DNA of 45,548 bases from DASZTU01 sp035493835 (GTDB lineage Bacteria; Pseudomonadota; Alphaproteobacteria; Rhizobiales; Devosiaceae): positions 1-45,548 of the forward strand of contig DATJHO010000063.1 in the NCBI GenBank assembly GCA_035493835.1, given 5' to 3'. Shown in pieces: positions 34,702 to 42,499 of the stretch. A program made the translations under genes and the position numbers. Under the pieces are notes generated by a model that was not told the DNA's origin, made no database searches, and worked only from the letters and a program-made list of their open reading frames with translations. The stretch's first letter is position 1. Each line of letters begins with the position of its first letter.

Positions 34702-36026
34702 CGGTTCTATCCGGCTGGGGACGCTATCCTCGTTTTCCAACCCAAGTGGTGGAGCCGATTGATTACCGTGCGGCACGGCTACTCACGCCATTACATGCCG
34801 GACTGATCGCCCGCGGAGCCGGCCGCGCCTATGGCGATGCCGCCATCGGCGAACAGGTCACGCTGTCGACCGCGCAGTTCGATCGCATTCGCAGCTTTGA
34901 TGCCCGCACCGGGCTGATGCGTGCCGAGGCCGGCGTGGTGCTGGCAGATATTATCGACGTGGCGATGGCAAGGGGCCACTTCCCACCGGTGGTGCCCGGA
35001 ACGCAGTTCGTCACCGTTGGGGGGATGATCGCCGCAGACGTGCACGGCAAGAACCATCACCGCGATGGCGGTTTCGGCGATCATGTCGAAGAGATCACGC
35101 TCCTGCTGCCGGATGGCAGCACTGTTCACTGCACCGCTCATCAAAACGCAGGCCTCTTGGCTGCAACCATCGGTGGTATGGGACTCACCGGCACCATTCT
35201 CGATGCCACGTTCCGGCTGCGTCCGATCGAGTGCGGCTGGATGCGACAGATGACGCTGGTGGCACCGAACGTCGGCGCCGCCCTGGACATGCTCCACCAG
35301 CACCGCGATGCGAGCTACTCGGTCGCTTGGATCGATTGTCTCGCGCGTGGTCCGGCCCTAGGCCGCTCGCTTATTTTTACGGCTGAGCACGCCTCGCGTG
35401 GCGAAGTGCAAGCACTTGGCCTTGATCCTTTTCCCGCTCGAGCCCGGGCTCGGCTTTCTTTGCCCATCGATTGTCCGCAGATGCTGCTCAGCCGTGTGTC
35501 GGTCGCGCTGTTCAATGAGGTCTATTTCCGCGTCGGCGCCGGCAAGGCGGGCGTGCCTCAGATGGTTCCCTGGGAATCGTACTTCTTCCCCCTGGACGGC
35601 ATCGGGATGTGGAATCGCATTTACGGCAGGGAAGGCTTCCTCCAGTATCAGTGTGTCGTTCCTCCCTCAGCGGCCCGCGAGACCCTCTCTGGTGTCCTCG
35701 ACAGGCTGTCCCGCTTTGGAAGCGCCTCGTTTTTGTCTGTGCTCAAGCAATTGGGCGCCGCCCACGGGGATCTGTCCTTCCCGATGGATGGGTATACGCT
35801 TGCGCTCGACCTTCCCCTCCGGAACGGCGTATTCGAGCTTCTCGACGAACTGGACAAACTGGTCGTCGCCGCGGGCGGGCGACTCTACCTGGCGAAGGAT
35901 GCGCGGCAGTCGCGCATGACCTTCGAGCGGACCTATCCCGGACTTGAGCACTTCCGGGCCTTGCGACGCACAATCCCAGGGAGCGAACGCGTCGGCTCCC
36001 GCCTATCACTACGGTTGGGGATATGA
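34698..36026 (+). CDS. dprE1: DprE1-like FAD oxidase (decaprenylphosphoryl-ribose 2'-oxidase)
   Basis: 442 residues. The N-terminal FAD-binding domain has RGAGRAYGDAAIG (near 36-48) and the strongly DprE1-like block PGTQFVTVGGMIAADVHGKN near 99-118. The C-terminal part contains GGRLYLAKDARQSRMTFERT; Lys400 lies where DprE1 has its essential Lys418. The position of the mycobacterial benzothiazinone-target Cys387 is Ala369 here (YTLALDLP), with the same 31-residue spacing. DprE1 oxidises the 2'-OH of polyprenyl-phosphoryl ribose to the keto intermediate. The gene overlaps gtrA and the SDR gene by ATGA, so it is translationally coupled to both. Confidence 0.93.
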   Translation: MTVLSGWGRYPRFPTQVVEPIDYRAARLLTPLHAGLIARGAGRAYGDAAIGEQVTLSTAQFDRIRSFDARTGLMRAEAGVVLADIIDVAMARGHFPPVVPGTQFVTVGGMIAADVHGKNHHRDGGFGDHVEEITLLLPDGSTVHCTAHQNAGLLAATIGGMGLTGTILDATFRLRPIECGWMRQMTLVAPNVGAALDMLHQHRDASYSVAWIDCLARGPALGRSLIFTAEHASRGEVQALGLDPFPARARARLSLPIDCPQMLLSRVSVALFNEVYFRVGAGKAGVPQMVPWESYFFPLDGIGMWNRIYGREGFLQYQCVVPPSAARETLSGVLDRLSRFGSASFLSVLKQLGAAHGDLSFPMDGYTLALDLPLRNGVFELLDELDKLVVAAGGRLYLAKDARQSRMTFERTYPGLEHFRALRRTIPGSERVGSRLSLRLGI

Positions 36027-36769
36027 TGAAAACCACAGGCACGCTTCTGCTTATCGGCGGTACTTCAGGCATTGGCCGTGCCGTTGCGCTGCACTACGCA
36101 AAGGCTGGGTGGCGAGTGCGGCTTGCCGCGCGCAACTTGGAAGAAGTAGAGTGCAACGCAAACGATATCGCCGTCCGATACGAGGCGGAGGTGACGACAC
36201 ACGTGCTCGACATCCTACGGACCGACACGTTCGAGGCCTTCGTCAATCGACTGCCTGAGCTGCCCGACACCGTGATGTGCGTCATCGGTTGGATGGGAAG
36301 CCAACCGCAAGCCGAGGTCGATCTCGATCACGCCGGCCAAGTGCTTCGAAGCAATTTCGAGGGGCCGGCCTTGCTCCTCAGCCTCTTCGCCGAACGCTTC
36401 GCCGCACGCCGGGCGGGCGTCATCGTCGGCTTCAGTTCGGTAGCAGGAGACCGCGGCAGAGCGTCCAACTACTATTATGGCGCCGCCAAGGCTGGGTTCA
36501 CCGCCTTTCTTTCGGGACTGCGTAACCGGCTATCGACGACCGGCGTGCGCGTGGTCACCATCAAACCTGGATTCGTACGCACGAAGATGACCGCTGGCAT
36601 GGTCCTGCCAGCATGCCTGACAGCGGATCCGGCGCATGTTGCGCGCGTCGTCTTCGCCGCGGCAGAGGATCGCAGGGCGGATGTCGTCTATGTTCCGGGC
36701 CTATGGCGACCGGTGATGTTCGTGATCAAATGTCTCCCCGAGATGATATTCAAGCGCCTGCATCTCTAG
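36023..36769 (+). CDS. dprE2: DprE2-like short-chain dehydrogenase
   Basis: 248 residues. The nucleotide motif IGGTSGIGRAVALHYAKAG is near 11-29, and the catalytic residues are Ser139 (GFSSVAGD) and Tyr152-x3-Lys156 (YGAAKAG). After the core comes a hydrophobic tail (VYVPGLWRPVMFVIKCLPEM) that could attach to the membrane, as in DprE2. In the pathway it reduces the 2'-keto intermediate made by DprE1 to polyprenyl-phosphoryl-arabinose with NADH. The start overlaps the dprE1 stop (ATGA). It is the last gene of the operon; insertion-sequence debris begins 18 bases after its stop. The position makes the DprE2 call firmer than similarity alone. Confidence 0.92.
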   Translation: MMKTTGTLLLIGGTSGIGRAVALHYAKAGWRVRLAARNLEEVECNANDIAVRYEAEVTTHVLDILRTDTFEAFVNRLPELPDTVMCVIGWMGSQPQAEVDLDHAGQVLRSNFEGPALLLSLFAERFAARRAGVIVGFSSVAGDRGRASNYYYGAAKAGFTAFLSGLRNRLSTTGVRVVTIKPGFVRTKMTAGMVLPACLTADPAHVARVVFAAAEDRRADVVYVPGLWRPVMFVIKCLPEMIFKRLHL

Positions 36770-36787
36770 GTCATGGTGACGATTTAG

Positions 36788-36880
36788 CTATTTGAGCCAG
36801 ATGAGGATGGCGTCGAGTTTGACGAAGCCCATGAAATTGGCGAGGAGCTTGTCGTATCGGGTTGCGACGCGGCAATGTCG
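36788..36880 (-). pseudogene. IS5-family transposase, C-terminal scrap
   Basis: The minus strand encodes RVATRYDKLLANFMGFVKLD and then AILIWLK before a stop. This is the familiar C-terminal end of IS5-group (IS427-like) transposases. Everything upstream of this tail is lost or replaced by unrelated sequence, so it is not functional. It abuts the arabinose operon and marks past insertion-sequence activity at its border. Confidence 0.75.
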
Positions 36881-37011
36881 GCCGTCTGTGTCAATCGGCG
36901 CGGAATATTGGCTGTGACTCAATCTCGATGATTTTTGGTGGCGAGCTGATGCTGATTTGAGAGGAGAATCAGCATCATGGGGGCAAGCTTGCGGTGTCGT
37001 CGGTCGTGCCG

Positions 37012-37416
37012 ATGGGTTTGAAGGTCGAAAGCAACACGGCTGTCGAGGCCGGCATTGTGGTGGTGGCCAGGTCCGAGGTGGCAGAACGGCCGTGCCCGGT
37101 ATGCGGGCGGGCATCACGGCGCGTCCATAGCCGGTATGTGCGGACGATTTCGGACCTGCCATGCGGCGGTCGCCGGGTCGAACTCCGGCTGCGCGCCCGG
37201 CGCTTCGTGTGCCGCACCCCCTTCTGTCCGAGGCGGATCTTTGCCGAGCGCTTCGAGGCAGCGGTCGTCGGGGAACGGTCTCGCCGCTCGTCGCGGCTGG
37301 AGTGCATCGTGCATCACCTACTGTTCGCATCCTTGATAGCGAGCAAAATCAGCCGTTTGGGGGCGAGCCTCTCGCCGGCGGGATGCTGCGCTGGAGCAGA
37401 TCGATTCACTTACTGA
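37012..37416 (+). pseudogene. ISL3-family transposase, truncated N-terminal part
   Basis: 134 residues from ATG 37012. The first ~100 match the zinc-binding head of ISL3 transposases: CPVCGRASRRVHSRYVRTIS, DLPCGGRRVELRLRARRFVC and CPRRIFAERFE. After about residue 105 the homology fades and the frame stops; the DDE catalytic domain is missing, so it is dead. Upstream, TGATGCTGATT (36947-36957) and AATCAGCATCA (36967-36977) form a perfect 11-bp stem, possibly an element-specific control hairpin. The element seems to have landed in or next to the IS5 scrap. Confidence 0.8.
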
Positions 37417-37584
37417 CAGCACTTGGGTTAACTGCCCATTACACCCCGTCACGACCTGCTAACCCTTTTCAAAACAACCTAAACTTAACTCAGTTTCTTA
37501 AGCCGGGCAGAAACGGGGGCGGCTACATTGGGGGTACAAGAGAGCAGCCATCATAAGCTCTCAGAGTTGACAGTGAGGCGTAAC

Positions 37585-38118
37585 ATGGAACGGGACACCA
37601 GTATGGATCGATCGGCGATCGTAGTCAGCCTCGGGGACTATCGGGCGAAACGGCTTGGCGATACCCCAACGCCACAAGTGTCCAGCGCTGCGAACGACGA
37701 TACCCCCCGCGAACCCGTCAAGACGGTAACCGTGCGGCGCAAGCTCGAAAAGAGCGGCGTGTCGATCAAGATCAAGGTGCCGGTGGATGAGTTCATCGGC
37801 GTGGGCGTCTCGACCCATATTTCCGAGGATGGCGTTTTGACCAGCGCCATCGAGCTGGTTCACGACAATCCAGATCTGAACTATCGGGTGTTTGAAGAAG
37901 TGGGCAATGCCTGCGTCGTGGCCGAGTGGCAGAACTGGGGGAAGAAGCTGCGCCTGCCGCTCTATATCATGGGCGGCGACGGCAGCCTGCTGCCCTACAG
38001 CCAGCAGGTGGATGGCGTGCTGCTTGGACATTCGACCGAAAGGCGCAAGCTCAGTGCGGTCGCCAACCGCCGGGCCCGCTTTCTCAATCGGCGCGAGCCG
38101 GGCGACCGCGTGAGTTGA
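37585..38118 (+). CDS. Hyphomicrobiales protein of unknown function (DUF6101-like)
   Basis: 177 residues from ATG 37585, with GAGGCG upstream; GTG 37528 is open but poorer. A polar N-terminus of about 45 residues precedes a beta-rich core: VTVRRKLEKSGVSIKIKVPV, VGVSTHISEDGVLTSAIELV, LNYRVFEEVGNACVVAEWQN and KLRLPLYIMGGDG. It then ends in a basic tail with RRARFLNRREPG. There is no signal, membrane segment or catalytic motif. It resembles the conserved unknown proteins of Hyphomicrobiales labelled DUF6101, but I cannot confirm that by eye. The gene has its own AT-rich upstream region and a strong terminator downstream. Confidence 0.7.
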   Translation: MERDTSMDRSAIVVSLGDYRAKRLGDTPTPQVSSAANDDTPREPVKTVTVRRKLEKSGVSIKIKVPVDEFIGVGVSTHISEDGVLTSAIELVHDNPDLNYRVFEEVGNACVVAEWQNWGKKLRLPLYIMGGDGSLLPYSQQVDGVLLGHSTERRKLSAVANRRARFLNRREPGDRVS

Positions 38119-38146
38119 TAAGCTAATAAAGGTGGGATGACCAGCC

Positions 38147-38183
38147 CCCGCCAGCATTCATTATCGATGCAACCATTGGCGGG
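38147..38183 (+). other. Hairpin in a possible small-RNA region
   Basis: CCCGCCA (38147-38153) and TGGCGGG (38177-38183) pair around a 23-base loop in the non-coding stretch after the 37585 gene. Together with the terminator at 38256-38301 it could form a transcript of about 150 bases. No promoter was proven; a 3'-UTR structure is equally possible. Confidence 0.35.
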
Positions 38184-38255
38184 CGCATGCGTTGCCGCGT
38201 CGGTGCAAGTGGTGTGATCGACCGCTCGCGCCAACGCGACCTCCAGACGCGTCAA

Positions 38256-38301
38256 CTCGAGGCCGGCCTGCTCCCTGGGGCCGGCCTCGAGGCGTTTTTT
38301 T
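38256..38301 (+). terminator. Strong Rho-independent terminator
   Basis: CTCGAGGCCGGC (38256-38267) and GCCGGCCTCGAG (38280-38291) make a perfect 12-bp stem with a 12-base loop, followed by GCG and seven T (38295-38301). It ends rightward transcription from the 37585-38118 gene, and sits 15 bases past the stop side of the leftward cupin gene. Confidence 0.9.
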
Positions 38302-38315
38302 GGCCAGGCGCCGCG

Positions 38316-38768
38316 TCACGCGGCTGCGTCGGTATCGATCGTTATCCCCCAACGGCGGGCAATGGCGCATAGCCGCGCGAAGGCGGGTGTCCCCCGGCGA
38401 GGAAGCGTGGTGGAGAAGGGCGGCATGGCCGCTGCTATTTCCCTGAGGAAACCTGCTTCGACGCCGCGCGGAAAGCGATGGGCCACCATTGCGCCGTTCA
38501 TCGTGCCGATGTCGCTGAAACCATAGGTGCCGCCTTCCGGCACGCGCAGGAAATCGCCTGCGTCAAGGACGCCGACGGCGCCGTTCACCATAGCCTCGTA
38601 GCGTCCCCCGGTGATGAAGAAAACCGTGTCCATCGACGGACGGTGGCGTACGGCCGAGGTTTCCTTCGCCTCCATCAAGCGCAGGCGCACCGCATCAAGA
38701 CCCCGCCGGAAGTTGTCGAGGGGTATGATATTGGCGTCCGCGCCAGAAATGCTCTCATAACTCATCAC
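38316..38768 (-). CDS. Cupin-domain protein
   Basis: 150 residues. A single small beta-barrel is visible: AVRHRPSMDTVFFITGGRYE (residues about 39-58), AVGVLDAGDFLRVPEGGTYG (66-85) and MNGAMVAHRFPRG (91-103). These correspond to the two cupin motifs, with His42 and other polar residues as possible metal ligands, though the canonical HxH pair is reduced. The C-terminal ~45 residues are helical and may dimerise. There is no DNA-binding domain. It lies alone, with no same-strand partner within 250 bases. Function unknown; a sugar- or metabolite-binding role is typical but not shown. Confidence 0.8.
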   Translation of the reverse strand: MMSYESISGADANIIPLDNFRRGLDAVRLRLMEAKETSAVRHRPSMDTVFFITGGRYEAMVNGAVGVLDAGDFLRVPEGGTYGFSDIGTMNGAMVAHRFPRGVEAGFLREIAAAMPPFSTTLPRRGTPAFARLCAIARRWGITIDTDAAA

Positions 38769-38955
38769 AACGTTTCTCCAATCGTCAGTCTCAGTGTGGA
38801 CAGTTCAACCAAGCGCCAATGATAAGCATTGGTGCGATCATTGCCTGAAATGGTTGGCTTGGCCGACTGAATATGATGCGCTGATCTGACGCAGGCAACA
38901 TGAATGGCGCATGAATTTTGAAAATAGTTCGAATGAACTAGTGCAATTGAATTCA

Positions 38956-38992
38956 AAATAAAAAATCCAGCGAGGTTTGGCGCCTCGCCGGA
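38956..38992 (-). terminator. Intrinsic terminator for the aldo/keto reductase gene
   Basis: On the minus strand CCGGCGAGG and CCTCGCTGG (38984-38992 and 38968-38976, one mismatch) pair around cgccaaa, followed by ATTTTTTATTTT. It lies about 40 bases past the stop at 39029. The rest of 38769-38955 is AT-rich with no gene, likely the cupin promoter region. Confidence 0.8.
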
Positions 38993-39028
38993 CTTCAGTA
39001 ATACTTTGATATGAGCCGGATTTCGGCG

Positions 39029-40012
39029 TCAGTGATTGAGCGCCGCCATGCCTTGCGGGGGGTAGCGATCCCCGGCCGTGGCACCGGCCGGAACAGCTTC
39101 GTCGAGCCCCTTGAGATCGGCCTCGGTCAGCTTGAGCTCGGACGCCGCCACGTTCTCTTCCAGATATTTGATCCGCCGGGTCCCCGGAATCGGGATCGTG
39201 CCCTTGGCCATCGCCCAGGCGAGAGCGATCTGGCCGGGGGTGACGCCCTTTTGCGCCGCCACCGCCTTGATCCTATCCACAAGCGCCATGTTCTTGGCGA
39301 AGTTCTCGGCCGCCCAACGCGGATTGGTGCGGCGGAAATCGTCGGCCGCCAGGTCCTCGACGTTCGTGATCTGCCCAGTGAGCAGGCCGCGGCCAAGTGG
39401 CGAATAGGAGACGAAGCCGATACCGAGTTCGTTCACGGTCGCCAGCACCTCATTTTGCTCCGGCGTGCGCTCGAACAGCGAATACTCGGTCTGCAGCGCC
39501 GAAAGCGGATGCTCCTTATGGGCCCGGCGGATGGTTGCCGGGGCCGCTTCGGAGACGCCGATATAGCGGACCTTGCCGGCCCGAACGAGGTCAGCCAACG
39601 CACCGATCGATTCCTCGATCGCGACCTGGGGGTCGATGCGGTGGAGATAATAGAGGTCGACATAGTCGGTCTTGAGGTGGCGCAGCGAGCGGTCGATCGC
39701 CTTGCGAATGTAGCCGGGCGTGCCGTTGACCGCGAGCCGTTCGCCCGCATCGGTGACTTCCGAGCCCACCTTTGTGGCGATGAGCACCTTGTCGCGCTTG
39801 CCGACAAAAGCCTGTGACAGCAGGACCTCGTTCTTGAACGGGCCATAGATTTCGGCCGTGTCGAACAAGGTGATCCCGAGTTCGATCGCCCGAGCGAGGG
39901 TCGCGAGATTATCCTTCTCATCGCTCGGGCCGTAAAATGCGCTCATGCCCATGCAGCCGAGGCCTTGTGCGCTGACAGTGAGCCCCTGGCTTCCGAGTTT
40001 GCGCTGATCCAT
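39029..40012 (-). CDS. Aldo/keto reductase
   Basis: 327 residues from ATG 40012, behind AAGGAAAGA; an ATG at 40027 is also open. The family order is clear: MDQRKLGSQGLTVSAQGLGC at the start, the catalytic Asp/Tyr motif LFDTAEIYGPFKNE (Asp and Tyr near 55-60), the lysine in VLIATKVGSE, the His in DLYYLHRIDPQVA, and C-terminal NADPH-binding residues in IPGTRRIKYLEEN. It is a TIM-barrel NADPH-dependent reductase of the YajO/auxin-induced group, about 330 residues long. The substrate is unknown; small aldehydes or quinones are typical. It stands alone and ends at a good terminator. Confidence 0.95.
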   Translation of the reverse strand: MDQRKLGSQGLTVSAQGLGCMGMSAFYGPSDEKDNLATLARAIELGITLFDTAEIYGPFKNEVLLSQAFVGKRDKVLIATKVGSEVTDAGERLAVNGTPGYIRKAIDRSLRHLKTDYVDLYYLHRIDPQVAIEESIGALADLVRAGKVRYIGVSEAAPATIRRAHKEHPLSALQTEYSLFERTPEQNEVLATVNELGIGFVSYSPLGRGLLTGQITNVEDLAADDFRRTNPRWAAENFAKNMALVDRIKAVAAQKGVTPGQIALAWAMAKGTIPIPGTRRIKYLEENVAASELKLTEADLKGLDEAVPAGATAGDRYPPQGMAALNH

Positions 40013-40193
40013 ATTCTTTCCTTCCATACCGCAGGTTTGACGCAATTTTGCCTTCTGATTTCGACGGTGCCGAAATCGCAAGCGCCACATGTGAGTTGTC
40101 GTGCGGCCGAGCCCGTCCCGGTGTTCGGGCGGTCGCCTCGCTCATGTGCGGTGTGCGCGCGGTTTAGGCTAGCCCTATTGCGAAAACTTCATC

Positions 40194-40670
40194 ATGGAGC
40201 GTGGCTTGCAGATGACAGGAACCCCCACCACGGTCAGGATTGGCCTTGTTCGTGCCTTAGTGCTCGCTTGGCCGCTGGTGATTGCGCCCGCGCCAGCTGC
40301 CGTAGCGGCCACGGAAACGCGCGCACCGGCAGGCTACTGCTTCGGCAAACCTGTTCAGCCGGCCTGCATCGAGCTTGCCGCGGCCAGCCGGAGCCGACCG
40401 TCGACCGGGACCGTAGTAATGCCCTGGGGCGTCCAGATTGCGCAGTCCTTCTCAGCGGCAACGGCACGCCGTGCCTTTGAACAAGTGCAGCGCCAGTTCA
40501 AAGACGTTCTCGGCTCTGAGGAACTGATGCTGGTCGCGAGGCCCAACCCGGACTTCGGCCCCGATTTGCGCTACACGGCGGAAGTGGGCCGCAACACCCG
40601 CGCGGCTGCGGAGCGGCTCTGCGCAAGGCTGCAGCGGGCAGGGGGAACCTGCATCGTGATGAAGAATTGA
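40194..40670 (+). CDS. Secreted SPOR-domain protein
   Basis: 158 residues; ATG 40212 is an alternative start. A signal peptide spans about residues 15-39 (IGLVRALVLAWPLVIAPAPA, cut near AVAA). After a short linker with CFGKPVQPAC, residues about 78-157 fit a SPOR domain: WGVQIAQSFSAATARRAFEQ, then LRYTAEVGRNTRAAAERLCA, then GGTCIVMKN. SPOR domains bind denuded peptidoglycan at division sites. This one has no other domain. Four cysteines suggest disulfides in the periplasm. It converges on ubiA with only 4 bases between the stops. Confidence 0.78.
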   Translation: MERGLQMTGTPTTVRIGLVRALVLAWPLVIAPAPAAVAATETRAPAGYCFGKPVQPACIELAAASRSRPSTGTVVMPWGVQIAQSFSAATARRAFEQVQRQFKDVLGSEELMLVARPNPDFGPDLRYTAEVGRNTRAAAERLCARLQRAGGTCIVMKN

Positions 40671-40674
40671 GGGG

Positions 40675-41649
40675 CTACCAGCGCCAGTCGGCCAGCAGGG
40701 CCATTGTCAGCAGCAAGCCGGTCATGTGATTGGCCTTGAAACGGACCAGCGAATTGCCCGGCTCGTTGGGGTTTAGCGTTATCAGCTGCCAGGCGAGGAT
40801 GGCGGCGACGCAGACGAGCCCGGCGGTAAAAAGGATAAAACCCCCGGCGAAGCAGCCGGCGATCCACCAGAGGATTACCGTCCCGCCATAAAACAGGGCC
40901 ACGATTTGGCGTGTCCTCGCCCCAAACAGGCGCGCGGTCGATCTGACGCCGATCAGCGCATCGTCCTCAATGTCCTGCAGGGCGTAGATGGTGTCGTAGC
41001 CGATGACCCATAGAATGCAGCCGAGATAGAGGATGACGGCCGGCAGGTCGATCCTGCCGGTCTGCGAGGTCCAGCCGACCAGTGCGCCCCACGAGAAGGC
41101 GAGCCCCAAAAAGAGCTGCGGCCACCAGGTGATCCGCTTCATGAACGGATAGATCGCGACCAGCGCCAGCGAGCCCACCCCGAGCCCGATCGTCAGCGCG
41201 TTGAACTGGATGAGGACCAGCAGGCCGAGCAAGGCCTGCAGCACCAGGAAGGCCGCGGCGCGCCTCGTTGTCACCTGGCCAGAGGGGATCGGCCGCGAGC
41301 GGGTGCGCGCGACCTTGTCGTCGATGTCGCGATCGACGATGTCGTTGAAAGTGCAGCCGGCGCCACGCATCAGCACCGAGCCGACGAACATCAGCAGCAG
41401 GGCCCGCCAGTCGAAGCCCTGCAGCGGATTGGCAACGGCGGCGAGCGCCAGCCCATAGGCGCAGGGCCAGAACAGCAGCCAGAAGCCGATCGGCCGGTCC
41501 CAGCGCGCCAGCCGCGCATAAGGCTTCAGCCAATCGGGCGCAAAATTATCGACCCAGTTGCCGCGGCTCGCATCGGCCACGATGGGCGGATTGGCTTGTT
41601 TGGTTTGCATCATTGACTGCTGCTGGGCTAACTCGTTGGCTGAAACCAT
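40675..41649 (-). CDS. ubiA: 4-hydroxybenzoate polyprenyltransferase UbiA
   Basis: 324 residues with about 8-9 membrane helices. The two aspartate-rich motifs are present: NDIVDRDIDDKVARTRSRP near 123-141 and YDTIYALQDIEDD near 220-232. Before them comes the typical WLKPYARLARWDRPIGFWLL. The enzyme joins 4-hydroxybenzoate to the polyprenyl diphosphate in ubiquinone synthesis at the inner membrane. It differs from the UbiA domain at 32768-34291 in motif details and lacks the HAD head. It is divergent from rsmE, an arrangement I recall as common in Hyphomicrobiales. Start ATG 41649. Confidence 0.95.
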   Translation of the reverse strand: MVSANELAQQQSMMQTKQANPPIVADASRGNWVDNFAPDWLKPYARLARWDRPIGFWLLFWPCAYGLALAAVANPLQGFDWRALLLMFVGSVLMRGAGCTFNDIVDRDIDDKVARTRSRPIPSGQVTTRRAAAFLVLQALLGLLVLIQFNALTIGLGVGSLALVAIYPFMKRITWWPQLFLGLAFSWGALVGWTSQTGRIDLPAVILYLGCILWVIGYDTIYALQDIEDDALIGVRSTARLFGARTRQIVALFYGGTVILWWIAGCFAGGFILFTAGLVCVAAILAWQLITLNPNEPGNSLVRFKANHMTGLLLTMALLADWRW

Positions 41650-41690
41650 AGTCGCACAGGGCGATCAGCAGAACTATCGGTCGAAAGTCA

Positions 41691-42440
41691 ATGCCGCGCA
41701 CCCATGCTTCGCTGCCGCGCCTGTTCGTCGAAACGTCTCTTGAACAGGGAAAGCCAACCAACCTGGGCAAGGAACAGTCGCTTTATCTGGCAAGCGTCTT
41801 GCGCAAGGAAGTCGGCGACGAGGCGGTGTTGTTCAACGGCCGTGACGGGGCCTGGCTCGCGCGGCTCACCTCCGATGCCAAGAAAAACGTAGTCCTCGAA
41901 CCCAGTGAGCAGATCGCGCCGCAGCCGCCGCGCGGCGATCTCTGGTACGGCTTTGCGCCGCTCAAGGCGGCCCGGCTCGACTATGTGATTCAGAAGGCGA
42001 CGGAGATGGGGGTGGCAACCATCCAGCCGGTGATCACCCGCTTCACCCAGGTGACAAAGATCCAGATCGAGCGCATGCGCGCCAACGCCATCGAGGCAGC
42101 CGAGCAGTGCGAGGTGCTGAACGTGCCGCAGGTGTTGCCCGAAATCGGGCTCGACCGGCTGGTAGCGCAATGGTCCGGCGAGCAAGGCGACAGGGTGCTG
42201 CTGCTGGCCGACGAATCGGCGCCTTCCGGCTCGCCTGTCGATCAGATTGTCGCGATCGGGGGGCGGCCGGTCGGGCTGCTCATCGGCCCGGAGGGTGGCT
42301 TTTCCGATGAGGAGCGGGCGAGGCTGCTGGCGCAACCCTTTGTCATTCCAATCAGCCTGGGACCGCGAATCCTTCGCGCCGATACCGCGGCCGTGGCGGC
42401 GCTGGCGGTCATCCAATCAATCATCGGCGATTGGCGATAA
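41691..42440 (+). CDS. rsmE: 16S rRNA m3U1498 methyltransferase RsmE
   Basis: 249 residues. The N-terminal PUA-like domain includes LPRLFVETSLEQGK and SLYLASVLRKEVGDEAVLFN. The SPOUT methyltransferase domain has IQKATEMGVATIQPVITRF (near 98-116), the SAM-knot motif LLIGPEGGFSDEE near 198-210, and ISLGPRILRADTAAVAALAV near the end. It methylates N3 of U1498 in 16S rRNA of the assembled 30S subunit. The gene starts 41 bases from the divergent ubiA and is followed 59 bases later by gshA on the same strand. Confidence 0.95.
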   Translation: MPRTHASLPRLFVETSLEQGKPTNLGKEQSLYLASVLRKEVGDEAVLFNGRDGAWLARLTSDAKKNVVLEPSEQIAPQPPRGDLWYGFAPLKAARLDYVIQKATEMGVATIQPVITRFTQVTKIQIERMRANAIEAAEQCEVLNVPQVLPEIGLDRLVAQWSGEQGDRVLLLADESAPSGSPVDQIVAIGGRPVGLLIGPEGGFSDEERARLLAQPFVIPISLGPRILRADTAAVAALAVIQSIIGDWR

Positions 42441-42499
42441 AGGGATTGCTTTCGGGCCGCCCGGCGATATTGTCCGGAAAAATTCTACCAGGATCAGAC

